A stretch of DNA of 64,000 bases, from NCBI GenBank assembly GCA_016713525.1, contig JADJOZ010000020.1, positions 20,768 through 84,767 of the forward strand, written 5' to 3'. The position numbers were made by a program, and so were the translations under genes. The notes under the pieces were generated by a model, which was not told where the DNA came from, ran no database searches, and saw only the letters and a program-made list of their open reading frames with translations. Shown here one piece after another: positions 38,699 to 49,063 of this stretch. This stretch comes from Bacteroidota bacterium (GTDB lineage: Bacteria; Bacteroidota; Bacteroidia; AKYH767-A; OLB10). Position 1 is the stretch's first letter; every line of letters starts with the position of its first letter.

Positions 38699-40671
38699 TT
38701 TAAAGGTACTCTTCCAAGCATATGCATGGACCTCGAAATTATTCGCAGGTCCTTGCTTATGCTATAATCCCTGGCATACAAAGCATTCAACCGTTCAGCT
38801 GCATGACTGTCAGGAATAAGTTCTCCAATCCCATCGGCAGGATGTAAAATTCCTCTACGCATTCCTTTAGCCTGTTTGGCAACTTTATCGCTGATAAAGC
38901 CTACCCAGGAATAGTTTCCCGACAATACTTTAAAAATATTTCCGAAAAATCCTGCAGGATTTTTGACCCGGAATACCAATATAGGTGATGCAAGCAGGAA
39001 CAGCAGACACAATCCCATATCGAACAACCTTTTATTGCGCTTGTTGGACCGTTTGCTTACTGCATTAACATCTACCAGATACAAATCACCCTGATCATCG
39101 ATTGAATTGCTGCCAATGATAAATAAACTTTCAGGAGGAGCAATCTTATATTCGATATCGAGTCGACTTAACAACAGCATTTGATTTATAATTTCCTGTG
39201 AAGAAACATCCTTTGCACAAAAAATTACTTCATTCACTGCATATAACTCGGCAATTTCACTCAACTTTGAAACAGAGCCCAGGAAATAACCTGAATTATT
39301 TTCATCCGATTTTACGGATGACTCATTCAACGTTACAAACCCGATAAATGAAACCGGTGAACCCGACATCTGTAAAATGGAAAGCACCCTCCTGCCCTCT
39401 TCAGGTTCAGCAACTATAACCAGATTTTTGCGCTCATTTTTTTCGAGTTTGAATCCTTTGATGCCGCTTACATCGAGCAAAATCCGAAGACTTGCAGCCG
39501 ACAAACTGGCCCATGCTGTTCCTAATAAAATAAGCGCCCGGGAGAAACGATACTCTTCACTTAGCAAAGCATAAACCACCAGAATAAAAAGAGTTCCAGA
39601 AAGTATGCCTCTTATTGCACGCGAGATTTTCAGCGGGCGATCGTAACCACCACTGAAATAAACCGAAGTGATCCAGATTACAATGTACAACGGCATTACC
39701 ACATATAAAAATACCGGTGGGTAATTCAGTTCTTTCACCGAATGTTCCCAATACAATTTAAGAATTAACATACCACCCATAAACAAAGTAGCATCAGCTA
39801 AGGGCAACGAAATCTTTTTATTAAACCGGTTTAATATGGCAATTCCTGCTCTCAGGTAAACGGCAATATTTATGAGAAACGAAAATATGCGGGCATTACT
39901 TTGAGAGAAATGTTTTGCAGCAAAAATTATCATCGCTTTATAAAAAACGATTACATAATTAACACTGCTTTTCTTGGTGCTTTCTCCTTTATAATGAATG
40001 ATTCTGGTTTCAGGGAAATAATAATTTTTGTATCCGCCCTTCTGAATTCGGTAAGAAAGATCAATATCTTCACCATACATAAAAAATGTCTCATCGAGTA
40101 ATCCCACCTTGTCAAGTGCTGCTTTACGCATGAGCATGAATGCACCTGATAAAATATCAACTTCATTAGTGGCATTTTTATCGAGGTAACCCAAGTGATA
40201 TTTTCCAAAAACTTTTGACTTTGGAAAAATGGTTGATAAGCCAAAAATTTTATAAAATGCAACTGCGGGACTTGGCAAACCACGTTTCGATTCGGGAAGG
40301 AAATTACCTTTTCCATCAATCATGTGTACACCCAAACCACCGGCATCGGGATGTGAATCCATAAAATCGACACACTTCCGGAAAGTATCCTCTTCTACTA
40401 CCGTATCCGGATTCAGCAATAACTGATATTCACCTTTAGCAATTCGTAATGCCTGATTGTTTGCTTTCGAAAATCCGGTATTGTCATTGTTGGCAATCAG
40501 AATTACATTCGGAAAACGGGTTCTTACCATTTCTACCGAACCATCCACCGAATTATTATCAACAACAAAAACTTCGGCATCAATTCCCATAATTGCTTTC
40601 TCAACAGAAAGCAAACATTGTTCTAAAAAATGTTTAACGTTGTAATTGACAATGATTACGGAAAGCTTCAT
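38695..40671 (-). CDS. GT2 glycosyltransferase fused to a glycosylphosphotransferase-like tail
   Basis: 658 residues. Residues 1-about 260 are a GT2 enzyme of the rhamnosyltransferase type (LSVIIVNYNVKHFLEQCL, NNDNTGFSKANNQALRIAKG, LLLNPDTVVEEDTF, FFMYGEDIDLSYRIQKGGY). Membrane helices follow (about 310-400), then a Rossmann-like domain (NLVIVAEPEEGRRVLSILQM, NEVIFCAKDVSSQEI) as in polyprenyl-phosphate sugar transferases. The C-terminus keeps RLFDMGLCLLFLL and LSGNYSWVGF but lacks the KFRTM catalytic core of those transferases. Probably a membrane enzyme of polysaccharide or glycolipid assembly. Confidence 0.85.
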   Translation of the reverse strand: MKLSVIIVNYNVKHFLEQCLLSVEKAIMGIDAEVFVVDNNSVDGSVEMVRTRFPNVILIANNDNTGFSKANNQALRIAKGEYQLLLNPDTVVEEDTFRKCVDFMDSHPDAGGLGVHMIDGKGNFLPESKRGLPSPAVAFYKIFGLSTIFPKSKVFGKYHLGYLDKNATNEVDILSGAFMLMRKAALDKVGLLDETFFMYGEDIDLSYRIQKGGYKNYYFPETRIIHYKGESTKKSSVNYVIVFYKAMIIFAAKHFSQSNARIFSFLINIAVYLRAGIAILNRFNKKISLPLADATLFMGGMLILKLYWEHSVKELNYPPVFLYVVMPLYIVIWITSVYFSGGYDRPLKISRAIRGILSGTLFILVVYALLSEEYRFSRALILLGTAWASLSAASLRILLDVSGIKGFKLEKNERKNLVIVAEPEEGRRVLSILQMSGSPVSFIGFVTLNESSVKSDENNSGYFLGSVSKLSEIAELYAVNEVIFCAKDVSSQEIINQMLLLSRLDIEYKIAPPESLFIIGSNSIDDQGDLYLVDVNAVSKRSNKRNKRLFDMGLCLLFLLASPILVFRVKNPAGFFGNIFKVLSGNYSWVGFISDKVAKQAKGMRRGILHPADGIGELIPDSHAAERLNALYARDYSISKDLRIISRSMHMLGRVPLN

Positions 40672-40718
40672 AGATTGAACCGTTTTACCAGCTGCGCTTT
40701 TTGGAAATTACGAGCCTG

Positions 40719-41363
40719 CTATCGGGCAAGCGCATTTTCATACGGAGTACGATTTAAAATAGAACGGCCCAGAGTAACTTCATCGGCATACTCCAGCTCG
40801 CCGCCAATAGCAATACCTCTGGCTATGGTGGTCACCGGAAGTTGAAACGGACTCAGTTTCCGGAACAGGTAAAATACGGTGGTATCACCTTCCATGGTTG
40901 TACTCAAAGCCATAATTACTTCCCTCACTTCACCGGACGAAACCCGGCTGAGCAGGCTTTCAATATTTAATTGCTCCGGCCCTATTCCATCCATAGGATT
41001 CAGGATACCGCCTAAAATATGATACAAGCCCCGGTATTGACCGGTATTTTCAACTGCCATTACATCTCTGATATCTTCCACTACCATAACCAGTCCGGCA
41101 TCCCGACGGGTATCTTTACAAATAGCACAAACATCGGCATCGGTAATGTTATTGCAAACGGTGCAATATTTGACCTCGCTCCGAAGCTTCATCAGGGAAT
41201 TTCCGAAACGATCCACATCAGCTGGTGCCTGCCTCAATAAATGCAAAACCAACCTCAAAGCTGTCTTTCGACCTACTCCGGGCAAACGGGAAAACTCATT
41301 AACGGCTGACTCTAATAGTTTGGATGGATAGTGCTGCACAGGATCTTTCGAATAACAGCCCAA
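40719..41363 (-). CDS. recR: Recombination protein RecR
   Basis: 214 residues, slightly longer than usual at the N-terminus. The helix-hairpin-helix FSRLPGVGRKTALRL, the four-Cys zinc finger CTVCNNITDADVCAIC, the Toprim segment LVMVVEDIRDVMAVENTG and YHILGGILNPMDGIGPEQL are all present, as is the C-terminal GGELEYADEVTLGRSI. RecR works with RecF/RecO to load RecA at gaps. The gene is monocistronic here, between the glycosyltransferase and the divergent symporter. Confidence 0.96.
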   Translation of the reverse strand: MGCYSKDPVQHYPSKLLESAVNEFSRLPGVGRKTALRLVLHLLRQAPADVDRFGNSLMKLRSEVKYCTVCNNITDADVCAICKDTRRDAGLVMVVEDIRDVMAVENTGQYRGLYHILGGILNPMDGIGPEQLNIESLLSRVSSGEVREVIMALSTTMEGDTTVFYLFRKLSPFQLPVTTIARGIAIGGELEYADEVTLGRSILNRTPYENALAR

Positions 41364-41505
41364 AGTTATTGATTTTCCATGAAGAAATCACAATTCCCTG
41401 AACCGCAATTGATGTGTAAAACTTTGTTAATAGGGTTATTCCGGCAAAGCCAAAGTAAGGCGGTTATTTCATTTTCTTTGTTTGGAATCAAAAAAAGACC
41501 CAAAT

Positions 41506-42979
41506 ATGTCGCCTGAACTGATATTAACGGTGATTGCAGCCTATTCCGCACTGTTGTTCCTGGTTGTGTGGATAACCAGCCGTAATGCCGATAATGAATC
41601 CTATTTCATTGGTAATAAATCATCCAAATGGTACATCGTTGCCTATGGAATGATAGGAGCCAGTTTGTCGGGGGTAACTTTCATGTCGGTACCGGGTGCT
41701 GTGGCAACCACGCAATTTAGTTATATGCAGGTAGTTTTCGGCTATCTGATTGGTTACTCGGTTATTGCGATGGTACTGATGCCCGTTTACTACAAAATGA
41801 ACCTCACTTCCATTTACACTTATCTGGAAACACGGTTTGGGAATGCTTCCTACAAAACCGGATCGTTTTTCTTTATTCTTTCCAGAACAATCGGCGCCTC
41901 CTTCCGCATTTACATTGTAATTAACGCACTTCAAACCTTTGTTTTTGATGCCATGGGGATTCCGTTTATTATTACGGTTGCCGTTTTTATGGTGCTGATA
42001 TTACTCTATACTTACAAAGGAGGCGTCAAGACCATTGTATGGACTGATACCCTGCAAACAACCTTCATGCTGATTACCGTTATATTTTCAGTAATCTTTA
42101 TTTCCGATCATTTAGGAATCGGACTGGGCGATTTGTTGGGTAAAGTAATGAGCAGCGATTTGTCTAAGATGTATGTCGACGACACCCTTTCACCAAACTA
42201 TTTCTGGAAAAATTTCCTGGGTGGTGCTTTCATTGCAATTGCCATGACCGGACTCGATCAGGAAATGATGCAGAAAAATCTCAGCTGTAAAAATATTGGA
42301 GAAGCCAAAAAGAATATGTTCACCTTTTCCATTGTGCTGGTAGTGGTAAATTTCCTCTTTTTGGTTCTGGGTGCTGTGTTGGTATTTTATGCGACACAAA
42401 ACAAATATGGTTATTGATCCAAAACATACCGACAATTTGTTCCCCGACATTGCATTGAATCACCTGGGACCATTTATTGGACTGTTGTTTTTAATCGGAT
42501 TAATTTCTGCTGCTTATCCAAGTGCCGATGGTGCTTTAACTGCACTGACAACCGCATTTTGTTTCGACTTTTTACGTCTCAATAAAAAGCCGGATATCAC
42601 AGAACAGGAACTTAAAAAAACACGCCATTGGGTGCATCTTTCATTCGCGGTAATATTACTGCTTATGATCGTATTGTTCAGGGTTATTAATGACGATGCC
42701 GTTATCCGTAATCTATTTAAAGTTGCCGGCTACACTTATGGGCCGTTGCTGGGATTATTTGCATTTGGATTCCTCACTAAATTGAATATCAGAGACAAAT
42801 GGGTTCCGGTTGTTTGTGTAATCTCACCTGCCATTGCCTATTTCATCAACGAAAATGCCCCACTGTGGTGGGATGGCTATAAATTCGGATTTGAAATGCT
42901 GATCGTAAACGGATGCATCACCTTTGCGGGACTTGCACTCATATCCGTCAGAAAAAACCAATCGGTTTCAAATCTATAG
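41506..42979 (+). pseudogene. Sodium:solute symporter (SSS family), one frameshift
   Basis: About 490 residues when repaired, with 12-13 membrane helices. SSS signatures are MSPELILTVIAAYSALLF, YFIGNKSSKWYIVAYGMIGA, SGVTFMSVPGAV, GGVKTIVWTDTLQTTFMLIT and GLDQEMMQKNLSCKN, and after the break LISAAYPSADGALTALTT. The break is one extra base in the A-rich stretch at 42398-42404. It probably imports a solute with Na+; the substrate cannot be told. The start is the ATG at 41506 (a TTG at 41482 is an alternative). Confidence 0.87.
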
Positions 42980-43028
42980 TATAACAGGTATTTTAGTTAC
43001 TTTTGAGCCATCAATCAAGTAGAATTCC

Positions 43029-44066
43029 ATGAGAAAAGATGTTTATTACGGAGAGTATCTCCAGTTGCAGAAAATATTAGATGCACAGTATCCTGAAAGT
43101 GATAAAGAAGGGATTGACGCACACGATGAAATGTTGTTCATTATCATTCATCAATCTTATGAATTATGGTTTAAACAAATCATACATGAATTAAAATCGA
43201 TTCATTCCATTTTTAAAAAGAATGAAATTAATGACAACTCCCCCGATTTATATCAGGTTGTGCATCGGTTAAAGCGTATTGGAACTATTCTGGATGTTGC
43301 TGTGCATCAGCTTTCCATTATGGAAACAATGACACCACTCGATTTTCTTGATTTCAGAAATCTGTTGCGACCAGCTTCGGGTTTTCAAAGTATCCAGTTC
43401 AAAATTGTAGAGGCCATGTTGGGCCTTAAACTGGAGCACCGCTTTGGTAAGGAATATTATGTTTCGCAACTCAATGCTGCTGATAAAGAAACTATTCGCA
43501 TGACGGAAGAAAACACTTCGGTTATTGAAGAACTCAACAAATGGTTGGAGCGCATGCCATTTGCCGATGACAACGGATTGTGGGAAGGATTTAAAGCATC
43601 ACATGGTGACAGAAATAATTTCTGGCAGGATTATAAACTGGCCTACAAAGCAAGTCTCACCCACGGCGAAACTGAAAATGTAGAGCGTTTCGAAAAATTA
43701 TTTTTTGATAAAGATTTTGTTGCCAACAGAAGATTCTCGAACAAAGCAAACAGAGCTGCATTGTTTATTATGCTTTACCGCGACTACCCTATTTTACAAC
43801 TTCCTTATCAACTGTTAAATCAGTTGCTTGAAATAGATGAATTATTATCACTCTGGCGCTACCGTCACATGAACATGGTTCACCGCATGATTGGTATGCG
43901 TGTTGGAACCGGAGGAAGCAGTGGCAAAGACTATCTCAAATCGGCACTCGATAAACATTATATTTTTGCTGAAATTGCCGAGTTGAATTCGTTCCTCATT
44001 GAACGAAGAAATCTGCCGGCATTACCCATCGATCTTGAAAAACGATTAGGTTTCGTACATCAATAA
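43029..44066 (+). CDS. kynA: Tryptophan 2,3-dioxygenase
   Basis: 345 residues. This haem enzyme opens the indole ring of L-tryptophan to N-formylkynurenine. Recognisable blocks are YGEYLQLQKILDAQ, FIIIHQSYELWFKQIIHEL, FLDFRNLLRPASGFQSIQF, and the C-terminal HMNMVHRMIGMRVGTGGSSG with the proximal haem His in the HMNMVHRMIG stretch. It starts 49 bases after the symporter and ends in its own terminator. No other kynurenine-pathway gene is nearby. Confidence 0.95.
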   Translation: MRKDVYYGEYLQLQKILDAQYPESDKEGIDAHDEMLFIIIHQSYELWFKQIIHELKSIHSIFKKNEINDNSPDLYQVVHRLKRIGTILDVAVHQLSIMETMTPLDFLDFRNLLRPASGFQSIQFKIVEAMLGLKLEHRFGKEYYVSQLNAADKETIRMTEENTSVIEELNKWLERMPFADDNGLWEGFKASHGDRNNFWQDYKLAYKASLTHGETENVERFEKLFFDKDFVANRRFSNKANRAALFIMLYRDYPILQLPYQLLNQLLEIDELLSLWRYRHMNMVHRMIGMRVGTGGSSGKDYLKSALDKHYIFAEIAELNSFLIERRNLPALPIDLEKRLGFVHQ

Positions 44067-44096
44067 AAAAGACGGCTTCGGCCGTCTTTTTTATTA
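44065..44096 (+). terminator. Rho-independent terminator
   Basis: A 12-bp stem, AAAAAAGACGGC (44065-44076) and GCCGTCTTTTTT (44081-44092), closed by a TTCG tetraloop. It overlaps the kynA stop codon and the 3' end of the convergent gene, so it may serve both. Confidence 0.9.
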
Positions 44097-44627
44097 AAGT
44101 TTTATAGAGATCACCGGAAATACTTCCTTAAAATCATCTGCTATTACCAGCCCAGGCATAATTGCAATATGTTTAAGCCTTCGCTTGTAATAAACCATCA
44201 TAGTTGCATCCTGAAAGTATTGTCCTTTTGATTCTACCAGGTAACCTACGCCCAGACCATTCCAGTTTTTAACAGTTCTGTTGAACGGTGAAAAATTTAG
44301 CAGAAACTCAGCATTCACAAAAGTATTTCGGTTTATTTCATAGCTTTTATCTAATTGACGTTCAAAAAAGAAAAAGCTGGATGTATTGATATTTACTTCA
44401 TATCGTTCTTTGTGATTGAATCCGAGATTAATGTAGAAAACCGGAGCAAATTCATTTCTGATCAGACTGACACCAAATCCGGGGTAAATAAGAATATTTG
44501 TTTTTCGGGTACTATCCATTCCTAATGACAAAGGTGCAGCCGATGTTGTTTCTGTTTCAAATTGGGCATATAAAGGTTTTGTATTTCCCAAAATAATCAG
44601 AAAGGCAATTACGAGATACTTTTTCAT
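44094..44627 (-). CDS. Small exported protein, probable outer-membrane barrel
   Basis: 177 residues from the ATG at 44627. The signal peptide is MKKYLVIAFLIILGNTKPL followed by YAQ. The body is rich in alternating hydrophobic and aromatic strands (FGVSLIRNEFAPVFYINLGF, ATMMVYYKRRLKHIAIMPGL) and ends VFPVISIKL, as small beta-barrels do. The start overlaps the upstream NfeD-like stop as ATGA, so the two are co-translated. No family recognised. Confidence 0.7.
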   Translation of the reverse strand: MKKYLVIAFLIILGNTKPLYAQFETETTSAAPLSLGMDSTRKTNILIYPGFGVSLIRNEFAPVFYINLGFNHKERYEVNINTSSFFFFERQLDKSYEINRNTFVNAEFLLNFSPFNRTVKNWNGLGVGYLVESKGQYFQDATMMVYYKRRLKHIAIMPGLVIADDFKEVFPVISIKL

Positions 44628-45988
44628 ACTGGTTGATTTTCGGTTTCGCGAACCCAAATATTGAGTCCGTCGAAACGGGATACTACAATTTCCTTGCCCG
44701 TTTCAATAAATCCCGATTCTGCATTGGCGGAATATGCCTTTCCGTCAATGGTTACTTTGCCGGAAGGTCTTAAAAATGAAATAGTAATGCCGGTTTTACC
44801 CACTAAAGTTGTTTGGGTGTTATCGGTAGAAACAAAACCTTCAGATGCCTTCATTTCCCCTGAATGTACCATTTTCGCGAACCTCCGGGAATTGACAATG
44901 CTGCCGGCAGAAAATACTGCTACCAATACCCCACCCAGGGTTGCTAGTAGCACAATTGCAAGAGAACGTAAAAGGTCATTTTTATCCACCATTTCGAAAT
45001 CGAATCCATCGTTTCCAACCATGCTTATGGTGAACGCAGTCACCAATAATATTAATCCGGAAATACCGGCAATGTCAAATCCGGGAAGCACAAATATTTC
45101 CACTGCAAGCAATGCCAATCCAATAACTGCCATCAATATTTCCCAATTTGCGGCTAATCCTTCCAGATACAAAGGAGCAAAATATAAAATAGCAGCTATA
45201 AATGCTGCTAAGAGCGGAAAACCAATTCCAGGAGTCTGCAATTCAAAATAAATCCCACCCAGCATCAGCAACAGCAAAATTCCACTGACAGCAGGATTAA
45301 CCAGTATTGATATCAAATTATCGAGAAAAGTAGGCTGATAACTTGCTACACGGAAAGATGACCGATTTGAAACCTTCAAAACTTCCTCTACCGATTCAGC
45401 CTCACCATTGCAATAACCGTTTTTTATTGCTTCTGTTGTAGTGAAAGTAAGCACCTTGCCGGAATCATTAACACCTGGTATATAGGTACGTGGATCTACC
45501 ATTGCCTCAGCAATCTTTGGATCTCTTCCCCTTTTTTCTGCAGTGGTACGCATCATGGCGCGCATATAAGATTGGTACTTATCAGGTAAAACCGCTGCAT
45601 TAGCATCAACAACTGTAGCAGCTCCCATGCTGGCACCCGATCGCATGTATATTTCATTGCAGGCTATTGATATAAGTGCTCCTGCCGAGGCCGCATTGTT
45701 ATCGACAAAGGCAATTACCGGAATTTTGGAATTTAATATCCTTGTTCTGATGCTATCTGCTGCATCCAATAAACCACCATGAGTATTGATGTGAAGCAAA
45801 ATAGCATCGGCTTTTAAGTTTTCAGCTTCTATGAAAGCTTTATTCATTTTTCGCACAATACCGGGTCCAATTTCTTCCCGAATATCAATTTTGTAAACCA
45901 GACTATCCTGACTCATTCCAAAAAATGGAAGCATCCACACCAAAAGCAGTGAAAGCAGCGTTATTCTATGCAATTTAAGTTGGAACAT
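44624..45988 (-). CDS. NfeD/ClpP-class membrane serine protease
   Basis: 454 residues from the ATG at 45988 (MFQLKLHRITLLSLLLVWML, a signal peptide). An SppA/ClpP-like domain has HINTHGGLLDAADSIRTRIL and the catalytic Ser in DNNAASAGALISIACNEIYM. Four or five membrane helices follow, and the C-terminus is the NfeD soluble OB fold (LVGKTGITISFLRPSGKV, EIVVSRFDGLNIWVRE). Long-form NfeD proteins (1510-N type) are thought to act with stomatin-like partners in membrane quality control; no stomatin gene is next to it. The second gene of the unit overlaps its stop. Confidence 0.9.
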   Translation of the reverse strand: MFQLKLHRITLLSLLLVWMLPFFGMSQDSLVYKIDIREEIGPGIVRKMNKAFIEAENLKADAILLHINTHGGLLDAADSIRTRILNSKIPVIAFVDNNAASAGALISIACNEIYMRSGASMGAATVVDANAAVLPDKYQSYMRAMMRTTAEKRGRDPKIAEAMVDPRTYIPGVNDSGKVLTFTTTEAIKNGYCNGEAESVEEVLKVSNRSSFRVASYQPTFLDNLISILVNPAVSGILLLLMLGGIYFELQTPGIGFPLLAAFIAAILYFAPLYLEGLAANWEILMAVIGLALLAVEIFVLPGFDIAGISGLILLVTAFTISMVGNDGFDFEMVDKNDLLRSLAIVLLATLGGVLVAVFSAGSIVNSRRFAKMVHSGEMKASEGFVSTDNTQTTLVGKTGITISFLRPSGKVTIDGKAYSANAESGFIETGKEIVVSRFDGLNIWVRETENQPV

Positions 45989-46115
45989 ATTGTTAATGTA
46001 TGAATTACAACTTATTAACACACTGTTAATTTCTTTGTTAATAATCATTTGCTACCCAACCGCACAGGCTGATTGTTTAAATCTATAATTGTGTAAAATT
46101 AAGACGTACTCTGCA

Positions 46116-47080
46116 ATGATTCAACGAATTTCGATTATATTCTTTCTGATTACCATTTTGGGTTGCATGAATAGCACTGTATCTCAGGCTGAAACCGCTG
46201 CCGGTGCTGATTCTATCAGGGTAAAGTGGATGGATGGGAAGAAGTTTATTTTGCATAAAATTGAACCAAAAGAGACCTGGATTTCCCTAACAAAACGGTA
46301 CAATTGCGATCTTGATGAACTAAAATCATTCAATAAAGGAGTTGAAGATCTTAAAATTGGTCAAATCATAAATATTCCGGTTTCTGTAAAATCGGAGCCA
46401 ACTTCCATTTCTGAACCTAAGGTAGTAACTACAAAACCAAAGGACAATCCTGTTGCACCTGTCAAAGCAGCTGCCACAACCCCTGCAACACAAACACCAG
46501 TGATGTATACGGTAAAACAAGGCGAGACACTTTACAGTATTGCAAAACGCTTCGAACAAAAAGTTGAAGATATTAAGCAATATAATAATTTGAGTTCCGA
46601 TGCTTTGCACAATGGACAAAAATTGATTGTGAGATATATCTCTAAAAACGATAATTCAAAACAGGTAAATGCTGTGCAACCTGTTTCAGGTAAACCTGAA
46701 AATGTCACTGAAAAAGTTAACCCTCCTTCTGAAAATTCCTTTCAGAAAAAGCAACTAAGTCGGTTTCTCCGGTAAAAAAAGCGAATGGCGGCAAAACATT
46801 GATGCAGGTTACTGAAACTGGTATTGCTTCGTGGATACAAGACGGACAGGTTAACCAGGATAAATATTATGGCTTACACCGCACAGCTCCTATTGGAACT
46901 ATTATGAAAGTCACCAACCGGATGAACAACCAGTTTGTATATGTAAAAATAGTAGGTGTGCTTCCTGATACCGGCGATAATGATAATGTAATCATCAAAG
47001 TTTCGCAGGCAGTTTCGAATAAACTAAATGCACTAGATGCACACTATCAGGTTGAAGTGAGTTACGGTTTAATGCAATAA
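46116..47080 (+). pseudogene. Two-LysM protein with DPBB-like C-terminus, one frameshift
   Basis: About 321 residues when repaired. A signal peptide (MIQRISIIFFLITILGC, possibly a lipoprotein) is followed by two LysM domains, HKIEPKETWISLTKRYNCDL and YTVKQGETLYSIAKRFEQ. A Pro/Thr linker leads to a C-terminal RlpA-like double-psi beta-barrel (ETGIASWIQDG, YYGLHRTAPIGTIMKVTN, VYVKIVGVLPDTG). The frame changes around 46735-46750 by one base. The protein likely binds peptidoglycan in the periplasm. The usual catalytic Asp/Glu of lytic RlpA is not obvious. Confidence 0.82.
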
Positions 47081-47087
47081 GCCTTTT

Positions 47088-48278
47088 TCAGGATCTCGTT
47101 TTTATACTTCTCGCTGCGAAGAGGCAAAACATACTCGACACAATAGCAATGTAACCGATTATTTCGTAGTTCTCCATTACACCGCTGCTGCTTTTTACCA
47201 TTATAAGTCCACCGATAAAGGAAGCTAGTCCCGCCGATAATTGCTGAACCGCAGTATTCAAACTCATGAAACTTCCCCGGTTCTTAGGTTCAACGGCAGC
47301 ACTTATCATGGTAGTTGCCGGTATCGACCTTCCTCCCATCACAATGAAGAATAAGGTTGTTACGGCTAATGCAACAGGCAATGAAACCATTTGCATGTTA
47401 GTGATCAAATAAATTGGTATCAGAGATGCAAAAATAAAAATGGTGAATATCCGCAGCTTCCCGTATTTATCAGCCAGCTTGCCAATCAAAGGCATCGAAA
47501 TCATACTCGCCAAACCACCTGCGAGATAAATATAAGGCAATTGTGATTCGGAAAATCCAACATTGGAAACCATATATGGGCTGATATATGGAATCACCGT
47601 GAATTGTCCCAACATCAAAAATAACATCACCGACAAGGCGACCAGGTGATTCGAATCGCTGACAATTTCCTTTACCATCACCAGCGGATTTTGTCTAACA
47701 GATGCATGTTGAATATGAGAAGTGATAGATGGAATATTTCTGTAAATAAAAAATAAAATGACCCCTCCCAGCCCGCCTAATAATAAAAACGGAGCATGCC
47801 AGTTAAACTGATTGGAGAGAAATAAACCAAAAGGCACACCAAAAACAGATGCCAGCGAGAATGCCATCATCACCATTCCCATTGCCGATGCTCTGCGTTC
47901 GAAAGGAATCAGATCACCGATTATGGATAGCACTAATGTTCCAATAATTCCTCCGAAAGCACCGGTTGCCATCCGCGCCAGCAACAACATTTCATAACCG
48001 GGAGATAAGGCACATGCAATAGTACCAATGGCGAATCCGGAATAACAAACCAACAACGCTTTTCGTCTGTCGAAGCGATCGATAAAAAATGCAGCTGCGA
48101 AACCAAAGATACCCGCAGCAATGGTATAGCTGGCCACAATAAAGCCAAATTGCTGAGGAGTAATATTAAAGATACGCATCAATTGCGGACCCAAAGGCAT
48201 CACAATCATGAAATCCATGATGTGCGTAAACTGTATTGCGGCCAGTGTAAAAAGAACTGTCTTTTCGTTAAATTTCAT
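47088..48278 (-). CDS. MFS transporter
   Basis: 396 residues with 12 predicted membrane helices. The first reads TLAAIQFTHIMDFMIVMPLG, and the family loop signature appears as AAFFIDRFDRRKALL between helices 2 and 3. GAFGGIIGTLVLSIIGDLIP and a second-half GKLADKYGKLRIF support a drug/sugar-efflux type (AraJ/YdhP-like) MFS. The substrate is unknown. Intact frame. It lies downstream of, and on the same strand as, the OsmC-like gene, but a terminator separates them. Confidence 0.9.
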   Translation of the reverse strand: MKFNEKTVLFTLAAIQFTHIMDFMIVMPLGPQLMRIFNITPQQFGFIVASYTIAAGIFGFAAAFFIDRFDRRKALLVCYSGFAIGTIACALSPGYEMLLLARMATGAFGGIIGTLVLSIIGDLIPFERRASAMGMVMMAFSLASVFGVPFGLFLSNQFNWHAPFLLLGGLGGVILFFIYRNIPSITSHIQHASVRQNPLVMVKEIVSDSNHLVALSVMLFLMLGQFTVIPYISPYMVSNVGFSESQLPYIYLAGGLASMISMPLIGKLADKYGKLRIFTIFIFASLIPIYLITNMQMVSLPVALAVTTLFFIVMGGRSIPATTMISAAVEPKNRGSFMSLNTAVQQLSAGLASFIGGLIMVKSSSGVMENYEIIGYIAIVSSMFCLFAARSIKTRS

Positions 48279-48348
48279 AGGGTGTTAAAGTGCAAACAGC
48301 TTAATATTCTGAATGCTTTTTTCGGCTGTGGCCGGATAAAAAACTAAA

Positions 48349-48384
48349 ATCCCGGAAGGTGATCAGTCAGATACCCTCCGGGAT
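48349..48384 (-). terminator. Terminator of the OsmC-like gene
   Basis: ATCCCGGA (48349-48356) pairs with TCCGGGAT (48377-48384), and AGGT with ACCC/T inside extends the stem. It lies 17 bases beyond the stop of the leftward osmC-like gene. Confidence 0.7.
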
Positions 48385-48400
48385 AATTAAACTGATCGAA

Positions 48401-48814
48401 TTACGCGTTTAACGTAGACTCGTGTGTGATATTCGTATTCAGCGATTTTGAAATGGGGCAAGTTGTTGCAGCTTCTTCCACACATTTGGTGAATGCTTCA
48501 GCGCCGATTCCCGGAACGACAGCAGCCACTTTCAGGTGAGAATTGGAGATTGCACCGTTTTCCATTGTGATTCCACATTCCGTTTCAATGGAGGTAGGTT
48601 CAAAACCTGCAGCACCAAGCACAAAACTTAGCTTCATAGAGAAACAGCCGGCATGAGCAGCGGCTATAAGTTCCTCAGGATTAGTACCTATACCCTCTTC
48701 AAAACGAGAGCCGAATGAGTATTGAGCGGTATTAAGTACACCCGATTGGGTTGTCAAATTGCCTTTGCCGGTTTTGCCGGGGCCGTTCCAGACAGCAGTT
48801 GCTTTTCTTTTCAT
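48401..48814 (-). CDS. OsmC family peroxiredoxin
   Basis: 137 residues from the ATG at 48814. The OsmC/Ohr fold shows MKRKATAVWNGPGKTGKG, FEEGIGTNPEELIAAAHAGC with the first redox Cys, and the second Cys in EEAATTCPISKSLNTNI. Members reduce organic hydroperoxides using thiols. An N-terminal extension to 48844 is possible but unlike the family. Monocistronic. Confidence 0.93.
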   Translation of the reverse strand: MKRKATAVWNGPGKTGKGNLTTQSGVLNTAQYSFGSRFEEGIGTNPEELIAAAHAGCFSMKLSFVLGAAGFEPTSIETECGITMENGAISNSHLKVAAVVPGIGAEAFTKCVEEAATTCPISKSLNTNITHESTLNA

Positions 48815-48972
48815 GGTAAATGATTTTAAAATTTGAGAGTGCAAATAGACAAAGAACCGAGCTTAAAGACAAGGTTTTGCTTAAAAATGATTCAAAAATC
48901 AACTAAAAAGGTTAAAATTTGATGGAATAAAAGGAAAAAGCAGTACTTTTGCACCCTGCAATTTAAAAAATT

Positions 48973-49056
48973 GCCCAGGTGGCGAAATTGGTAGACGCAC
49001 CACTTTGAGGGGGTGGCGCCGTAACAGGTGTACGAGTTCGAATCTCGTTCTGGGCA
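48973..49056 (+). tRNA. tRNA-Leu (anticodon GAG)
   Basis: 84 bases. The acceptor arm GCCCAGG pairs with TCTGGGC, the D-arm segment is GGCGAAATTGGTAGACGC, and the anticodon arm CCACT-TTGAGGG-GGTGG presents GAG. A long variable arm and the T arm GAGTTCGAATCTC follow, with discriminator A. The long variable arm and the A73 fit Leu. CCA is not encoded. Confidence 0.95.
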
Positions 49057-49063
49057 CAGGGAG

